A DNA stretch of 19,928 bases from Candidatus Lindowiibacteriota bacterium (GTDB lineage Bacteria > Lindowbacteria > 2-12-FULL-62-27): contig JAHFCY010000030.1 in NCBI GenBank assembly GCA_023249255.1, positions 1 to 19,928 of the forward strand, read 5' to 3'. The translations under genes were made by a program, and so were the position numbers. The number at the start of each line of letters is the position of its first letter. The first letter of the stretch is position 1. The notes beneath the pieces are model-generated. The model did not search any database and was not told the origin of the DNA. It saw only the letters and a list, made by a program, of their open reading frames with translations. Below, piece after piece: positions 7,353 through 15,873 of this stretch.

Positions 7353-7720
7353 GGCGTCCTGTCTTTCTGAACCTTCGGCAGGGCGACACCTTGAACACTG
7401 ACGTTGACGTCCCGAACCAGAAGACCCGTCATTTCCTCGACGCGTTTTTTCACATTTTGCTGGACTTTCCAAGCGACGTCCTGAATGCGGACGCCAAAAT
7501 CAACTTCGATGGAAAGCGTCAGCGACACAGAATCCTCGCCCATCTGAACGGCAATTCCCCGCGTGGCCGACTTCCTGCCCATCAACTCCGCCAGACCTTC
7601 GCGAAGCGTCCCGTAGAGCCCATGAACACCGGGGACCTGCATGGCTGCAATGCCCGCCGCCGTCGCCACAACTTCATCTGAAATTTTGACAATTCCAAGT
7701 TCTTGAACGTTTTCGATCAT
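7349..7720 (-). CDS. Asp23/Gls24-family (DUF322) protein
   Basis: A small protein of the Asp23/Gls24 family (123 residues from ATG 7720). Family features: LGIVKISDEVVATAAGIAAMQVPGVHGLYG at the N-terminus, the basic-acidic SLTLSIEVDFGVRI core, and VAWKVQQNVKKRVEEMTGLLVRDVNVSVQGV at the C-terminus. In Firmicutes, members act at the cell envelope or in alkaline/envelope stress and often sit near fatty-acid or cell-wall genes; the role here is not known. A GTG at 7735 would add five residues (MVVQP); neither start has a strong ribosome binding site. It is the first gene of the Asp23-thiD2-HDOD-MBL chain. Confidence 0.88.
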   Translation of the reverse strand: MIENVQELGIVKISDEVVATAAGIAAMQVPGVHGLYGTLREGLAELMGRKSATRGIAVQMGEDSVSLTLSIEVDFGVRIQDVAWKVQQNVKKRVEEMTGLLVRDVNVSVQGVALPKVQKDRTP

Positions 7721-7760
7721 TGGTTGCACAACCACCCAAATCCAGAGTGTGTGAATGTTG

Positions 7761-7789
7761 AGGCTATCCCATTGATTCTACGATGTCAA
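7761..7789 (-). promoter_or_regulatory. Candidate promoter of the Asp23-thiD2-HDOD-MBL operon
   Basis: On the minus strand TTGACA (7789-7784) is followed after exactly 17 nt by TAGCCT (7766-7761). The -35 is perfect and the -10 weak (3 of 6). The predicted transcript would begin about 34 nt before ATG 7720. It lies in the only gap (7736-7820) upstream of the overlapping gene chain. Confidence 0.5.
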
Positions 7790-7820
7790 TGATTTTTCGG
7801 GTCTTGTGCGGATCGCCCGG

Positions 7821-8942
7821 CTATTCCGCGATGGCGTCTCCGGCGTTTTCGATTTCGGTTTCGGTGACTTTGCCGCTCTCGTAGACCTTCTTTTTGATAC
7901 GGCCGACGACGAGGAAATAGACCACAAGGGGCAGAACCAGAAAGAACGACAGAACCTGCCAGCCGGGCAGAGGAATCGTCCGGGCGCCGAACCGGTCGAG
8001 GTTCCAGAGGATGAGAACCATCGCGGCGTAGTCAATGCTGAAATTCGTCCGGGGGTCGCTGGGCTTGAAAAGATCGAGTCCTTCACAGCGCGGTATGTGG
8101 ATCGGCCAGAACAACGATCCGCCGATGTGGCCGGTCATATCCTCCGTGATGTGGACGGCAAATCCGAGAAAGGCGACGACACCATAGAGCCACCAGTTCG
8201 GAAGACTCAAGAGATAGGTGATCGCGAAGACCGGCAGGGTCAACATCGCGCCAAGAACGTAGGAGTGGCTCCACGTACGGTGCCACGGCAGCCAGTTGAA
8301 ATAGATTTTTCCGTCCGACTCGCGCTGAAACGCGAACTGCGTGCCGCTCAATATGTCGATCGTCGACGGCTTGACGGGACCCGGCGGCCGGTCCGGGCCT
8401 TTGATCTTCTGCCGGATCCAGCGGACAGCCGTGTTCAGCCAATCGATGTCCGACGTGCGGCTTTTCAGTTCATACGCTAATTTAGCGCGGCCGACGCGGT
8501 TAGACCGGGGCGCGGTACCGGGAATGGGAATCTGGGACGTGCTGACGATTTCGTTGAACTGGATGATGAATTCGTTTTTTTCGAAGACCAGATTATACTG
8601 CCGCCAGCGGTTGGCGCCGAGCTGGATCGGGAAAAACTGGACGCGGACGGTCTTGCCGGTGTCGCCGGCCTCTTTCACGGCTTTCGCAAACGTTTCGGCC
8701 ATGGATTGCGGGTCTGGATTTTTCGGATCGGGATCAATTTCATGTTCGGCCACAGAAAAAAACTGGCCGAGTTTGAAATCCATGGTGTCGGGGAGAAGTC
8801 CGTACACGCCGGCGAGGAGCATGATGAACGATCCCGAGACACCTTCGACTGATTCGCCGTGTCCGAGAGCCGACATGCGGACAACTTCGGGAATGAACGT
8901 CGCGGCCGCCACGCCCGACATGAAATGCGTGAATCCTTTCAT
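7821..8942 (-). CDS. YdjM/DUF457-type membrane-bound metal-dependent hydrolase
   Basis: A 373-residue integral membrane protein related to the LexA-binding, inner-membrane putative hydrolases (YdjM/DUF457). Candidate metal ligands are the N-terminal H6 (FTHFMSG), PDTMD at 51-55, HRTWSHS at 221-227 and HITED at 264-268. Hydrophobic segments lie at about 37-50, 228-262 and 300-350. Residues about 60-200 form a soluble, charged insert of unknown fold, longer than in simple family members, and the C-terminus is acidic and cytosolic-looking. The stop is TAG. It is the last gene of a three-gene minus-strand unit, 10 nt after the COG1784 gene. Enzymatic activity and substrate are unproven for this family. 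Confidence 0.78.
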   Translation of the reverse strand: MKGFTHFMSGVAAATFIPEVVRMSALGHGESVEGVSGSFIMLLAGVYGLLPDTMDFKLGQFFSVAEHEIDPDPKNPDPQSMAETFAKAVKEAGDTGKTVRVQFFPIQLGANRWRQYNLVFEKNEFIIQFNEIVSTSQIPIPGTAPRSNRVGRAKLAYELKSRTSDIDWLNTAVRWIRQKIKGPDRPPGPVKPSTIDILSGTQFAFQRESDGKIYFNWLPWHRTWSHSYVLGAMLTLPVFAITYLLSLPNWWLYGVVAFLGFAVHITEDMTGHIGGSLFWPIHIPRCEGLDLFKPSDPRTNFSIDYAAMVLILWNLDRFGARTIPLPGWQVLSFFLVLPLVVYFLVVGRIKKKVYESGKVTETEIENAGDAIAE

Positions 8943-8952
8943 TCGGCTTCGA

Positions 8953-10365
8953 TCAATTCAGCCGAAGCAGGCGCGCGACAGCGTCGCCGTATCCGGCAAA
9001 ATTCAGGATGATGGGAACGAGAAGAACGGCCATGCAGTGCGACCGGCGGCAATTGTAGAACACCGGAATACAGCCGACGCACGTCGTGACCGCGCAGACC
9101 AAAAGACCGATCCATCCACCGCCCATGACGAAGACGATTCCGATGATCAGGGCGAGAATCGGGACATACATCGCGCGGATGTTGATTTTCGGAAGAAAGC
9201 GGATGACGAGGTCGGTGAAGGCAATCAACAGGAGCATCGACAAGGCCGCGCTGAAAAGAACCGTCGCGGCCATGACGAAATAGTCGCCCTGCTCGGGCGA
9301 AAAGACGGGTTTCAGCATGATGTTGAGCCCGCCGCGTCCCATGCCCGCGGGCGTCATCGCGGTCAGAACAAACACCAATAAAAACGCGCCGACGTAATAC
9401 AGAATCTTGTTGACGCCGCCTCCGATCAGAAACACGCGCTCCTGCCGGTAATACATCTCGGGCGTGTGAAAATCGACGACCGTTCCGCTCTCTCGCGGTT
9501 TTTCGAACGACGCTTGATGAAGATTTCGGTGATTGGACATATGGCCGGAAAAAATGGCCGATACACCGACCGTGACCGCGGGCATGTAGGCGCACATGAG
9601 GCCGCCAATCGTTCCGGGCAACGCGCCATAGCCGACGTCGGCCCAGTCGGCGTTGAGATAGCCGGTTTTGTACTGCAACGGCGCTTTATTTTCCGAAATC
9701 AGAGTCTGGATGATCGACGGAATGGCGAAAAAACCGACGAAAACCGGCATGATATTCTGGAAACTCAATTCCGGCGGCGCGAGCGGTTTGGTCGTCACGA
9801 TGAGCCCGACGATCGTGGCGAGAACGAACGTCACAAGTCCCGCGAAAACATTCCGCCAGGCCTCGCGAAATTTCGCCCAGGGCGTTTTGCCGCGGCCGGC
9901 GCCTTTGGGCCACTCGCTCATGACGTAGAACACGACGACGAGGCCGAGCACCCAGTGAAGATGCCGGTCGAGAATGACGTTCACGTACGTCCAGACGTGA
10001 TAATAAAACGGCGTGAGGACGATGAGGATCAACGCGCCAAGAAACGTCCCGACGCCGGACAACAGCGCCGCGTCGCGGCCCCGGCCGCGCATGAGCATGT
10101 CGTTCGACGGGAGCATCGACGCGCCGGCCGACTCATCCGCGGCGCCGAAAAAGGTCATGGGAATTGTATTGATGAAAGAAAACGCAACGACCATCGACAT
10201 GAAAAACGGCCCGATGGCGAAGTAGGGAATGGACGTTCGGACTCTTAGCCAGATGACGATGGCAATACCGGCAAAGTTATAAATATGGAGAGACGGGATG
10301 AGGCAGAGGACAGCGCCGACCAGTGTCCCGAGCAGACTGTATGAAACGACGGTTAATCCTTCCAT
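8953..10365 (-). CDS. COG1784 TctA-like integral membrane protein
   Basis: A 470-residue polytopic membrane protein of the TctA superfamily, in the COG1784 branch best known from archaea. Signature sequences: LIPSLHIYNFAGI in the first repeat; FINTIPMTFFGAADESAGASMLP followed by a GRGRDAALLSG loop; and the second repeat GALPGTIGGLMCAYMPAVTVG. About 10-12 hydrophobic segments are visible. No TctB or periplasmic TctC binding protein is nearby, so it is unlikely to be a classic tripartite tricarboxylate transporter. It lies 4 nt after the OB-fold gene and 10 nt before the DUF457 gene, which suggests the three act together. Substrate unknown. Confidence 0.82.
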   Translation of the reverse strand: MEGLTVVSYSLLGTLVGAVLCLIPSLHIYNFAGIAIVIWLRVRTSIPYFAIGPFFMSMVVAFSFINTIPMTFFGAADESAGASMLPSNDMLMRGRGRDAALLSGVGTFLGALILIVLTPFYYHVWTYVNVILDRHLHWVLGLVVVFYVMSEWPKGAGRGKTPWAKFREAWRNVFAGLVTFVLATIVGLIVTTKPLAPPELSFQNIMPVFVGFFAIPSIIQTLISENKAPLQYKTGYLNADWADVGYGALPGTIGGLMCAYMPAVTVGVSAIFSGHMSNHRNLHQASFEKPRESGTVVDFHTPEMYYRQERVFLIGGGVNKILYYVGAFLLVFVLTAMTPAGMGRGGLNIMLKPVFSPEQGDYFVMAATVLFSAALSMLLLIAFTDLVIRFLPKINIRAMYVPILALIIGIVFVMGGGWIGLLVCAVTTCVGCIPVFYNCRRSHCMAVLLVPIILNFAGYGDAVARLLRLN

Positions 10366-10369
10366 CGGG

Positions 10370-11629
10370 TTACTTGATCGAAATCCGTTCCGGGGCGTCG
10401 ACTTTGAGCTGGACGTGGCCGTGGAATTCGTCGATTTTGAACGGCCCGGAAATCTTCACGCCCATTTTGAGCTGATCGAAGCCCGATATCTTCGCCGACT
10501 GGTCTTTCCAGATCATCATTTTGATCTCCCCCGTGCCGTCACTCACCGTCACGAGTGTTCCCTTTTCGCGTTCGCTCACGGAAACGACGTCGGCCGCGAT
10601 GTCATACACGTTTCCGACATTGGCCGATTCTATTTCGCCGATTTTTTTCGGGCCTTTGCTTACGGCCGGCGGCGGAGATTTCGACGCGGGCGCGGAAGAC
10701 GCCTGCGGCGGCTGTGAGACAGGCGCGGCTGCGGGTTCAGGGGGAGCCGGCTTGGAAACGGGAGCGGACGCGACCGTCGCCGGCCCGCCTGCCACAATGA
10801 CGGCGGAAGGATTGACCAACTCGGCCTGAATCCGGCCGCGGTATTCCCCGATTTTGATTGTGAGATCCAGATCGGGGCCCTGTTCGGTCAGTAACTTTCG
10901 TGTTTCATCCGGAAGTTTCGACACATCGGCGTCAAACAACGTCATGTCGATCGTTCCCGTGGCGTCGGCGAGGACGATGGCGTGCAGGACCATGCCACTG
11001 CGGGTCGACCGCTGATCGTATGAAGCCACGCGCGCGCGAAGGGCCACCATATCGCCGACGTTCTCTTTCGTCAGATCGCCGATGCGGACGGATTTCACCG
11101 TGTATTTGTTCAAAACCTTGACACGGTCTGGCACGGACAGAAACATCGACACGCCGAATTTCTGTGTGACGTTCAACGTTCCGACCAATTCGATTTCGTC
11201 GCCGACCCCGGGCATCCGGTCGCCGAGGACTTTTTTGAATTGGGACAGTTTATTGAACGCGCTGGCCGTGATCTCTCCGGTGCCGTCGTCGACTTTGAGG
11301 CGCAGGGTGTTTTTGTCCCGATTTTCGTCGGCGGCCGTGACTTTGCCCGAAATTTTGACCAACGCGCCGTTCATCATCTCGTCGACACTGCCGACGCGGA
11401 CCTCATGAGGTTGTTTGGAGTATGCGGCGAACCACAGCGCGACGACGCCGACGATTGACCCGACGACGGAAATGACGCGGATGAGGCGGACTGAAATCCG
11501 GCGGGCGATCCGCGCGCCGCAGCGCACGCACGTCGGGCCTGCGCCGACAAAATAGCCACATGCCGGACAGGCGCCGCGCGCGTCATCTCCCGATATCGCC
11601 GGAGTCGTGGGATCAGATTCCTTCTGCAC
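10370..11629 (-). CDS. Zinc-ribbon, single-TM protein with three OB-fold-like domains
   Basis: From GTG 11629 the protein has 419 residues. A zinc ribbon (CPACG at about 21-25, CVRCG at about 34-38) is followed by one transmembrane helix (about 47-71). Three OB-fold-like segments come next: the first begins VRVGSVDEMMNGALVKISGKVTAA, the second IGDLTKENVGDMVALRARV, and the third KIGEIESANVGNVYDIAADVV. Domains two and three are joined by a long Pro/Ala/Ser linker. Positive residues before the helix suggest the ribbon is cytosolic and the OB folds outside. OB folds of this type may bind nucleic acid or other ligands; no function is established. An in-frame ATG at 11743 would add 38 residues of non-conserved-looking sequence and coincides with the kup promoter, so I prefer GTG; neither has a good ribosome binding site. 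Confidence 0.75.
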   Translation of the reverse strand: MQKESDPTTPAISGDDARGACPACGYFVGAGPTCVRCGARIARRISVRLIRVISVVGSIVGVVALWFAAYSKQPHEVRVGSVDEMMNGALVKISGKVTAADENRDKNTLRLKVDDGTGEITASAFNKLSQFKKVLGDRMPGVGDEIELVGTLNVTQKFGVSMFLSVPDRVKVLNKYTVKSVRIGDLTKENVGDMVALRARVASYDQRSTRSGMVLHAIVLADATGTIDMTLFDADVSKLPDETRKLLTEQGPDLDLTIKIGEYRGRIQAELVNPSAVIVAGGPATVASAPVSKPAPPEPAAAPVSQPPQASSAPASKSPPPAVSKGPKKIGEIESANVGNVYDIAADVVSVSEREKGTLVTVSDGTGEIKMMIWKDQSAKISGFDQLKMGVKISGPFKIDEFHGHVQLKVDAPERISIK

Positions 11630-11724
11630 GCCGAAAGTGGAACACGGGGGCGCAGGGACGTCAAGTCTGCAGGGGCCGGCGGCCTCGCCCGGAGCGGGCA
11701 GTCCCTCCGGAGGCGGGCAGGCAT

Positions 11725-11753
11725 TTGCGTATCGCCTCTCCATATTATATAGT
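11725..11753 (+). promoter_or_regulatory. Candidate kup promoter
   Basis: TTGCGT (11725-11730), a 17-nt spacer and TATAGT (11748-11753) form a reasonable sigma70-like promoter. The predicted start, about 11760, falls exactly at the first base of the c-di-AMP riboswitch aptamer (11761), which supports the call. On the other strand TATAAT (11749-11744) could serve the OB-fold gene; its -35 is poor. Confidence 0.55.
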
Positions 11754-11760
11754 GCCCTTC

Positions 11761-11898
11761 GCGCCGAATGGCCCCGCATGTTGGGGCCAGCGGGGGACCT
11801 GAATGTCCGGGGCGAATTTCGTCCGCTTGTGGCGGATGGAAAGGGCGGCCTCTCCAGCCCGAGCCCGTCAACTAACTCCGCAGGCGCAACCGGGGAGG
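11761..11898 (+). ncRNA. ydaO-yuaA (cyclic di-AMP) riboswitch aptamer
   Basis: The leader of kup carries the conserved blocks of the ydaO class in order: GCCGAAT (11764-11770 region), GCGGGGGACC, GGGGCGAAT (11809-11817), and GAGCCCGTCAACTAACTCCG followed by CAGGCG. Expected helices are present: P1 GCGCC (11761-11765) with GGCGC (11883-11887); a hairpin GGCCCC/GGGGCC (11770-11775/11783-11788); TCCGC/GCGGA (11822-11826/11832-11836); GGGC/GCCC (11843-11846/11857-11860); and the long-range CCTCTCC/GGGGAGG pairing (11849-11855/11892-11898). The ligand c-di-AMP is a regulator of potassium uptake, which fits the downstream gene. Confidence 0.93.
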
Positions 11899-11952
11899 AC
11901 GGCGATCCAAACCGCGCCAACAGGCGCAACCGTCCTTGCACGAAACGAGGAT
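11897..11952 (+). promoter_or_regulatory. Predicted translational expression platform and kup ribosome binding site
   Basis: GGACGG (11897-11902) can pair with CCGTCC (11930-11935), enclosing the hairpin GCGCC-AACA-GGCGC (11914-11927). Alternatively GTCCTTG (11932-11938) can pair with CGAGGAT (11946-11952), which buries the GAGG ribosome binding site (11947-11950) of kup. The two pairings exclude each other. The first two bases of GGACGG also belong to the aptamer's long-range helix, so ligand binding would favour the hidden-site form (OFF). There is no U-run, so a terminator is unlikely. Confidence 0.6.
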
Positions 11953-11958
11953 TGATTG

Positions 11959-13947
11959 ATGATGCAAGAGACGAGAGCGCCGGATGGCGGGGGGCTGTTG
12001 CCGCCAACCCGAGCCGAACAGTCCATTTCAACAGAAAAATTGTATCCTCTTGCGCTCGCCGCCCTCGGCGTGGTCTACGGCGACATCGGCACCAGCCCCC
12101 TCTACGCGGTCAAAATCTGTTTTTCGGGCGAACATGGAGCCGCGCCGACGCCGGACAACGTTCTCGGCGTCCTGTCACTCGTCTTCTGGTCGATCATGTT
12201 TGTCGTGTCATTCAAATATCTCCGGTTCGTCATTCAGGCTGATAATCAGGGAGAAGGCGGCATCCTCGCGCTCCTGGCCCTGCTCACGCGCAAATCCAAC
12301 GGCGATCCCGCTCCCGTCCATCCATGGACTTCGCGGGATTCCCTCCATCCAGCCGGTCACCGCGCCGGGCCGCCGACCTGGGCGGTGTGGATGGTGCTGT
12401 TCGGCGCGGCGTTGTTGTTCGGAGACGGCGTCATCACGCCGGCGATTTCGGTTCTGTCGGCCGTCGAGGGATTGAACGTGGCGACGACGGCATTTGAGCC
12501 GTATATTCTCTGGATCACCACCGGGATTTTGCTGGCGCTCTTCGTGGTTCAGAGCAAGGGCACGGGAAGCATCGGACGGGTCTTCGGGATCGTCATGCTG
12601 GTCTGGTTCTCCGCGCTCGCGTTTTTGGGGATCTATCACATCGTGCAGACGCCGCAAATTTTGTGGGCGCTCAACCCGTGGCTTGGAATCCGATTTCTGT
12701 CATCGTCGGGATTCCACGGATTTCTGGTGTTGGGCGGCGTGTTTTTGTGCGTGACGGGGACGGAAGCGATGTACGCCGACATGGGACATTTCGGCAAACG
12801 CGCGATCCAGATCGGATGGATCGCGATCGTCATGCCAAGTCTTCTTCTGAATTATTTCGGCCAGGGGGCTCTGCTTCTGTCGCGGCCGGAGGCGAGCGCG
12901 TCGTTGTTTTATGAAATGGTGCCGCACTGGGGGCTGTACCCGATGGTCGTGCTTGCGACGGCGGCGACGATCATCGCCTCCCAGGCCCTGATCTCCGGCG
13001 CGTTTTCGCTCAACAACCAGTCGATCCAGCTCGGCTATTGCCCGCGCCTGACCGTCGTCCATACATCGCGGACGCATGAGGGGCAGATTTACATTCCGGA
13101 AGTCAACTACGCGCTCATGGCAGGCTGCATCACGCTTGTCTGGATTTTCAAATCCTCGGACAACCTGGCCGCCGCATACGGCATTGCCGTTTCGGGCGTC
13201 ATGCTCATCACATCGATCATGTACTACTTCGTCACCCGCCGGACGTGGGGCTGGAGCCTTCGGAAGGCCCTGCCTCTCCTGGTGCTGTTTCTCGCGGTGG
13301 ACGTCACGTTTCTGTCGGCGAATTCGGTGAAATTTTTTCAGGGCGGCTGGATGCCGATTCTGATGGCCATCGGGATTTTCACGCTGATGACCACGTGGAA
13401 GGAGGGCCGCCGGAGGCTTGCCAAGCATCTGGGAGGACGGTCGATGGATCCCGAGGAGTTTCTAATAGAGGTGCGGGATCAGAAGACGCCGCGGGTGAAA
13501 GGTACGGCGGTTTTTCTCACAGCCAACCCGGCCGGCGTGCCTCCAATCCTCGTGCACCACTGGAAGCACGGTCACGCGCTCCACGAGCAGGTCGTGATTT
13601 TGTCCGTGATCACCTCGCACGTTCCACATGTGCAGGCAAAAAACCGGCTGACCTTCTTCGATCTTGGAAACGGATTTTATCGCGTGGTCGCCACGTACGG
13701 CTACATCCAGATTCCCAACGTGCCCATCATCCTTCAAGGCTGCGCCCTGTTCGATCTTGTCATCGATCTCGAGGATGTCACGTACTATCTGGGCCGGGAG
13801 ACGCTGATCCCGTCGGCCAGCACGGGGATGTCCTACTGGCGAAAAGCCCTCTTTTCGATCATCCTCCGAAATTCCCGGAGCGCCACGGCGTATTTTGGAA
13901 TCCCGCCCGAGCAGGTCGAGGAGTTGGGGATGCAGGTGGAATTGTAG
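11959..13947 (+). CDS. kup: KUP-family low-affinity potassium transporter
   Basis: Kup imports K+ across the inner membrane, probably with protons. The 662-residue protein has the family's N-terminal signature ALGVVYGDIGTSPLYA, then FKYLRFVIQADNQGEGGILALLALL, GDGVITPAISVLSAVEGL, about twelve transmembrane segments (to about residue 470), and the soluble C-terminal domain (about 490-662). Length is normal. The ATG at 11959 has GAGG 8 nt upstream; TTG 11956 and ATG 11962 are alternatives. It ends in TAG. It is the only plus-strand gene, read divergently from the OB-fold gene and towards accC. Control by the c-di-AMP riboswitch in its roughly 200-nt leader is strongly indicated. Confidence 0.96.
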   Translation: MMQETRAPDGGGLLPPTRAEQSISTEKLYPLALAALGVVYGDIGTSPLYAVKICFSGEHGAAPTPDNVLGVLSLVFWSIMFVVSFKYLRFVIQADNQGEGGILALLALLTRKSNGDPAPVHPWTSRDSLHPAGHRAGPPTWAVWMVLFGAALLFGDGVITPAISVLSAVEGLNVATTAFEPYILWITTGILLALFVVQSKGTGSIGRVFGIVMLVWFSALAFLGIYHIVQTPQILWALNPWLGIRFLSSSGFHGFLVLGGVFLCVTGTEAMYADMGHFGKRAIQIGWIAIVMPSLLLNYFGQGALLLSRPEASASLFYEMVPHWGLYPMVVLATAATIIASQALISGAFSLNNQSIQLGYCPRLTVVHTSRTHEGQIYIPEVNYALMAGCITLVWIFKSSDNLAAAYGIAVSGVMLITSIMYYFVTRRTWGWSLRKALPLLVLFLAVDVTFLSANSVKFFQGGWMPILMAIGIFTLMTTWKEGRRRLAKHLGGRSMDPEEFLIEVRDQKTPRVKGTAVFLTANPAGVPPILVHHWKHGHALHEQVVILSVITSHVPHVQAKNRLTFFDLGNGFYRVVATYGYIQIPNVPIILQGCALFDLVIDLEDVTYYLGRETLIPSASTGMSYWRKALFSIILRNSRSATAYFGIPPEQVEELGMQVEL

Positions 13948-13950
13948 AAA

Positions 13951-13986
13951 ACAGAACCACACACAGACACTGACAGACACAGACAG
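13951..13986. repeat. Short degenerate ACAGAC/ACACAG repeat between kup and accC
   Basis: The 60-bp gap between the converging kup and accC genes holds a run of overlapping CACAGACAC, TGACAGAC and ACAGACAG units. It is AC/AG-rich and forms no stable hairpin I can see, so it is not an obvious bidirectional terminator. Confidence 0.35.
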
Positions 13987-14007
13987 TTTAAGATTGGGAA
14001 AGACGAT

Positions 14008-15384
<1,377 letters not shown>

Positions 15385-15408
15385 GCGGCACTGCGGGAAG
15401 ATGGGTGG

Positions 15409-15852
15409 TCATGCCGACGGAAGAATTTTCAACAGGGGCGCGTTGTACTCGACGCCGTCGCCGTCCTCCACGAAAACCTCCTCGACCACGCCGGCGCGCG
15501 GCGAGACGACTTTGGTGGTGATCTCCATCGACGTAATAAACGCGAGCGTCTCTCCCTGGGTCACGGTCTGGCCGATGACCGCAAACGGTTTGTCCGTGCG
15601 CTGATCACGAAAACTCACGATGCCAACGGCCGGCGCGCGCACAATGACGCCGGCGGGGACGGCCAATGCCGCGGATGGCCCTGCAGTCCGCAGCGGATTC
15701 ACCGGTTCGCCGGCCTGCGGCTCATCGCGATCGGCCGACGACCGGCCAACCCGCACACGGCGCGAGCCGTCCGATATCTCCACGCGGCCCGGGCCGTCAC
15801 CGAGCAGATTCAGCGCGGAGCAAAGCATGTCGCGGAAGTCAGACAGCCTCAT
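15409..15852 (-). CDS. accB: Biotin carboxyl carrier protein-like, lacking the biotinylated lysine
   Basis: AccB carries biotin between the carboxylase and transferase halves of acetyl-CoA carboxylase. The 147-residue protein has the usual build: an N-terminal helix, an Ala/Pro linker (about 40-70) and a C-terminal biotinyl domain (VRAPAVGIVSFRD ... KPFAVIGQTVTQGETLAFI ... GVVEEVFVEDGDGVEYNAPLLKI). At the hairpin tip, where the family has the biotin site (E)AMKM, this protein reads TSMEI. The modified lysine is replaced by Glu110 (GAG at 15525-15523). The spacing to the following AG of RAGVV is exactly that of normal AccB, so this is a true substitution. As written it cannot be biotinylated. 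It sits 24 nt before accC, itself interrupted at its catalytic residue. Confidence 0.88.
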   Translation of the reverse strand: MRLSDFRDMLCSALNLLGDGPGRVEISDGSRRVRVGRSSADRDEPQAGEPVNPLRTAGPSAALAVPAGVIVRAPAVGIVSFRDQRTDKPFAVIGQTVTQGETLAFITSMEITTKVVSPRAGVVEEVFVEDGDGVEYNAPLLKILPSA

Positions 15853-15873
15853 GACGGGGTCGAATCCGCTCCG

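Noticed and set aside
7353-7472. Extended ThiD2 start at ATG 7472
   Set aside because: It would run through the conserved C-terminus of the Asp23 gene with unconserved-looking residues; the GTG at 7352 with GTGA overlap fits better.
11374-11871. Minus-strand ORF overlapping the OB-fold gene start
   Set aside because: Arg/Ala/Pro-rich frame overlapping conserved OB-domain sequence; no motif recognised.
11897-11940. Intrinsic terminator in the kup leader
   Set aside because: The GGACGG/CCGTCC helix is not followed by a U-run (TTGCACG follows), so translational control is the better reading.
11743-12031. Long N-terminal extension of the OB-fold protein to 12031
   Set aside because: It would overlap the kup start and the riboswitch on the other strand; the translated residues are low-complexity and precede the zinc ribbon without recognisable features.
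13948-14007. Bidirectional terminator between kup and accC
   Set aside because: Only short AC/AG repeats are present; no GC-rich hairpin with a T-run on either strand.
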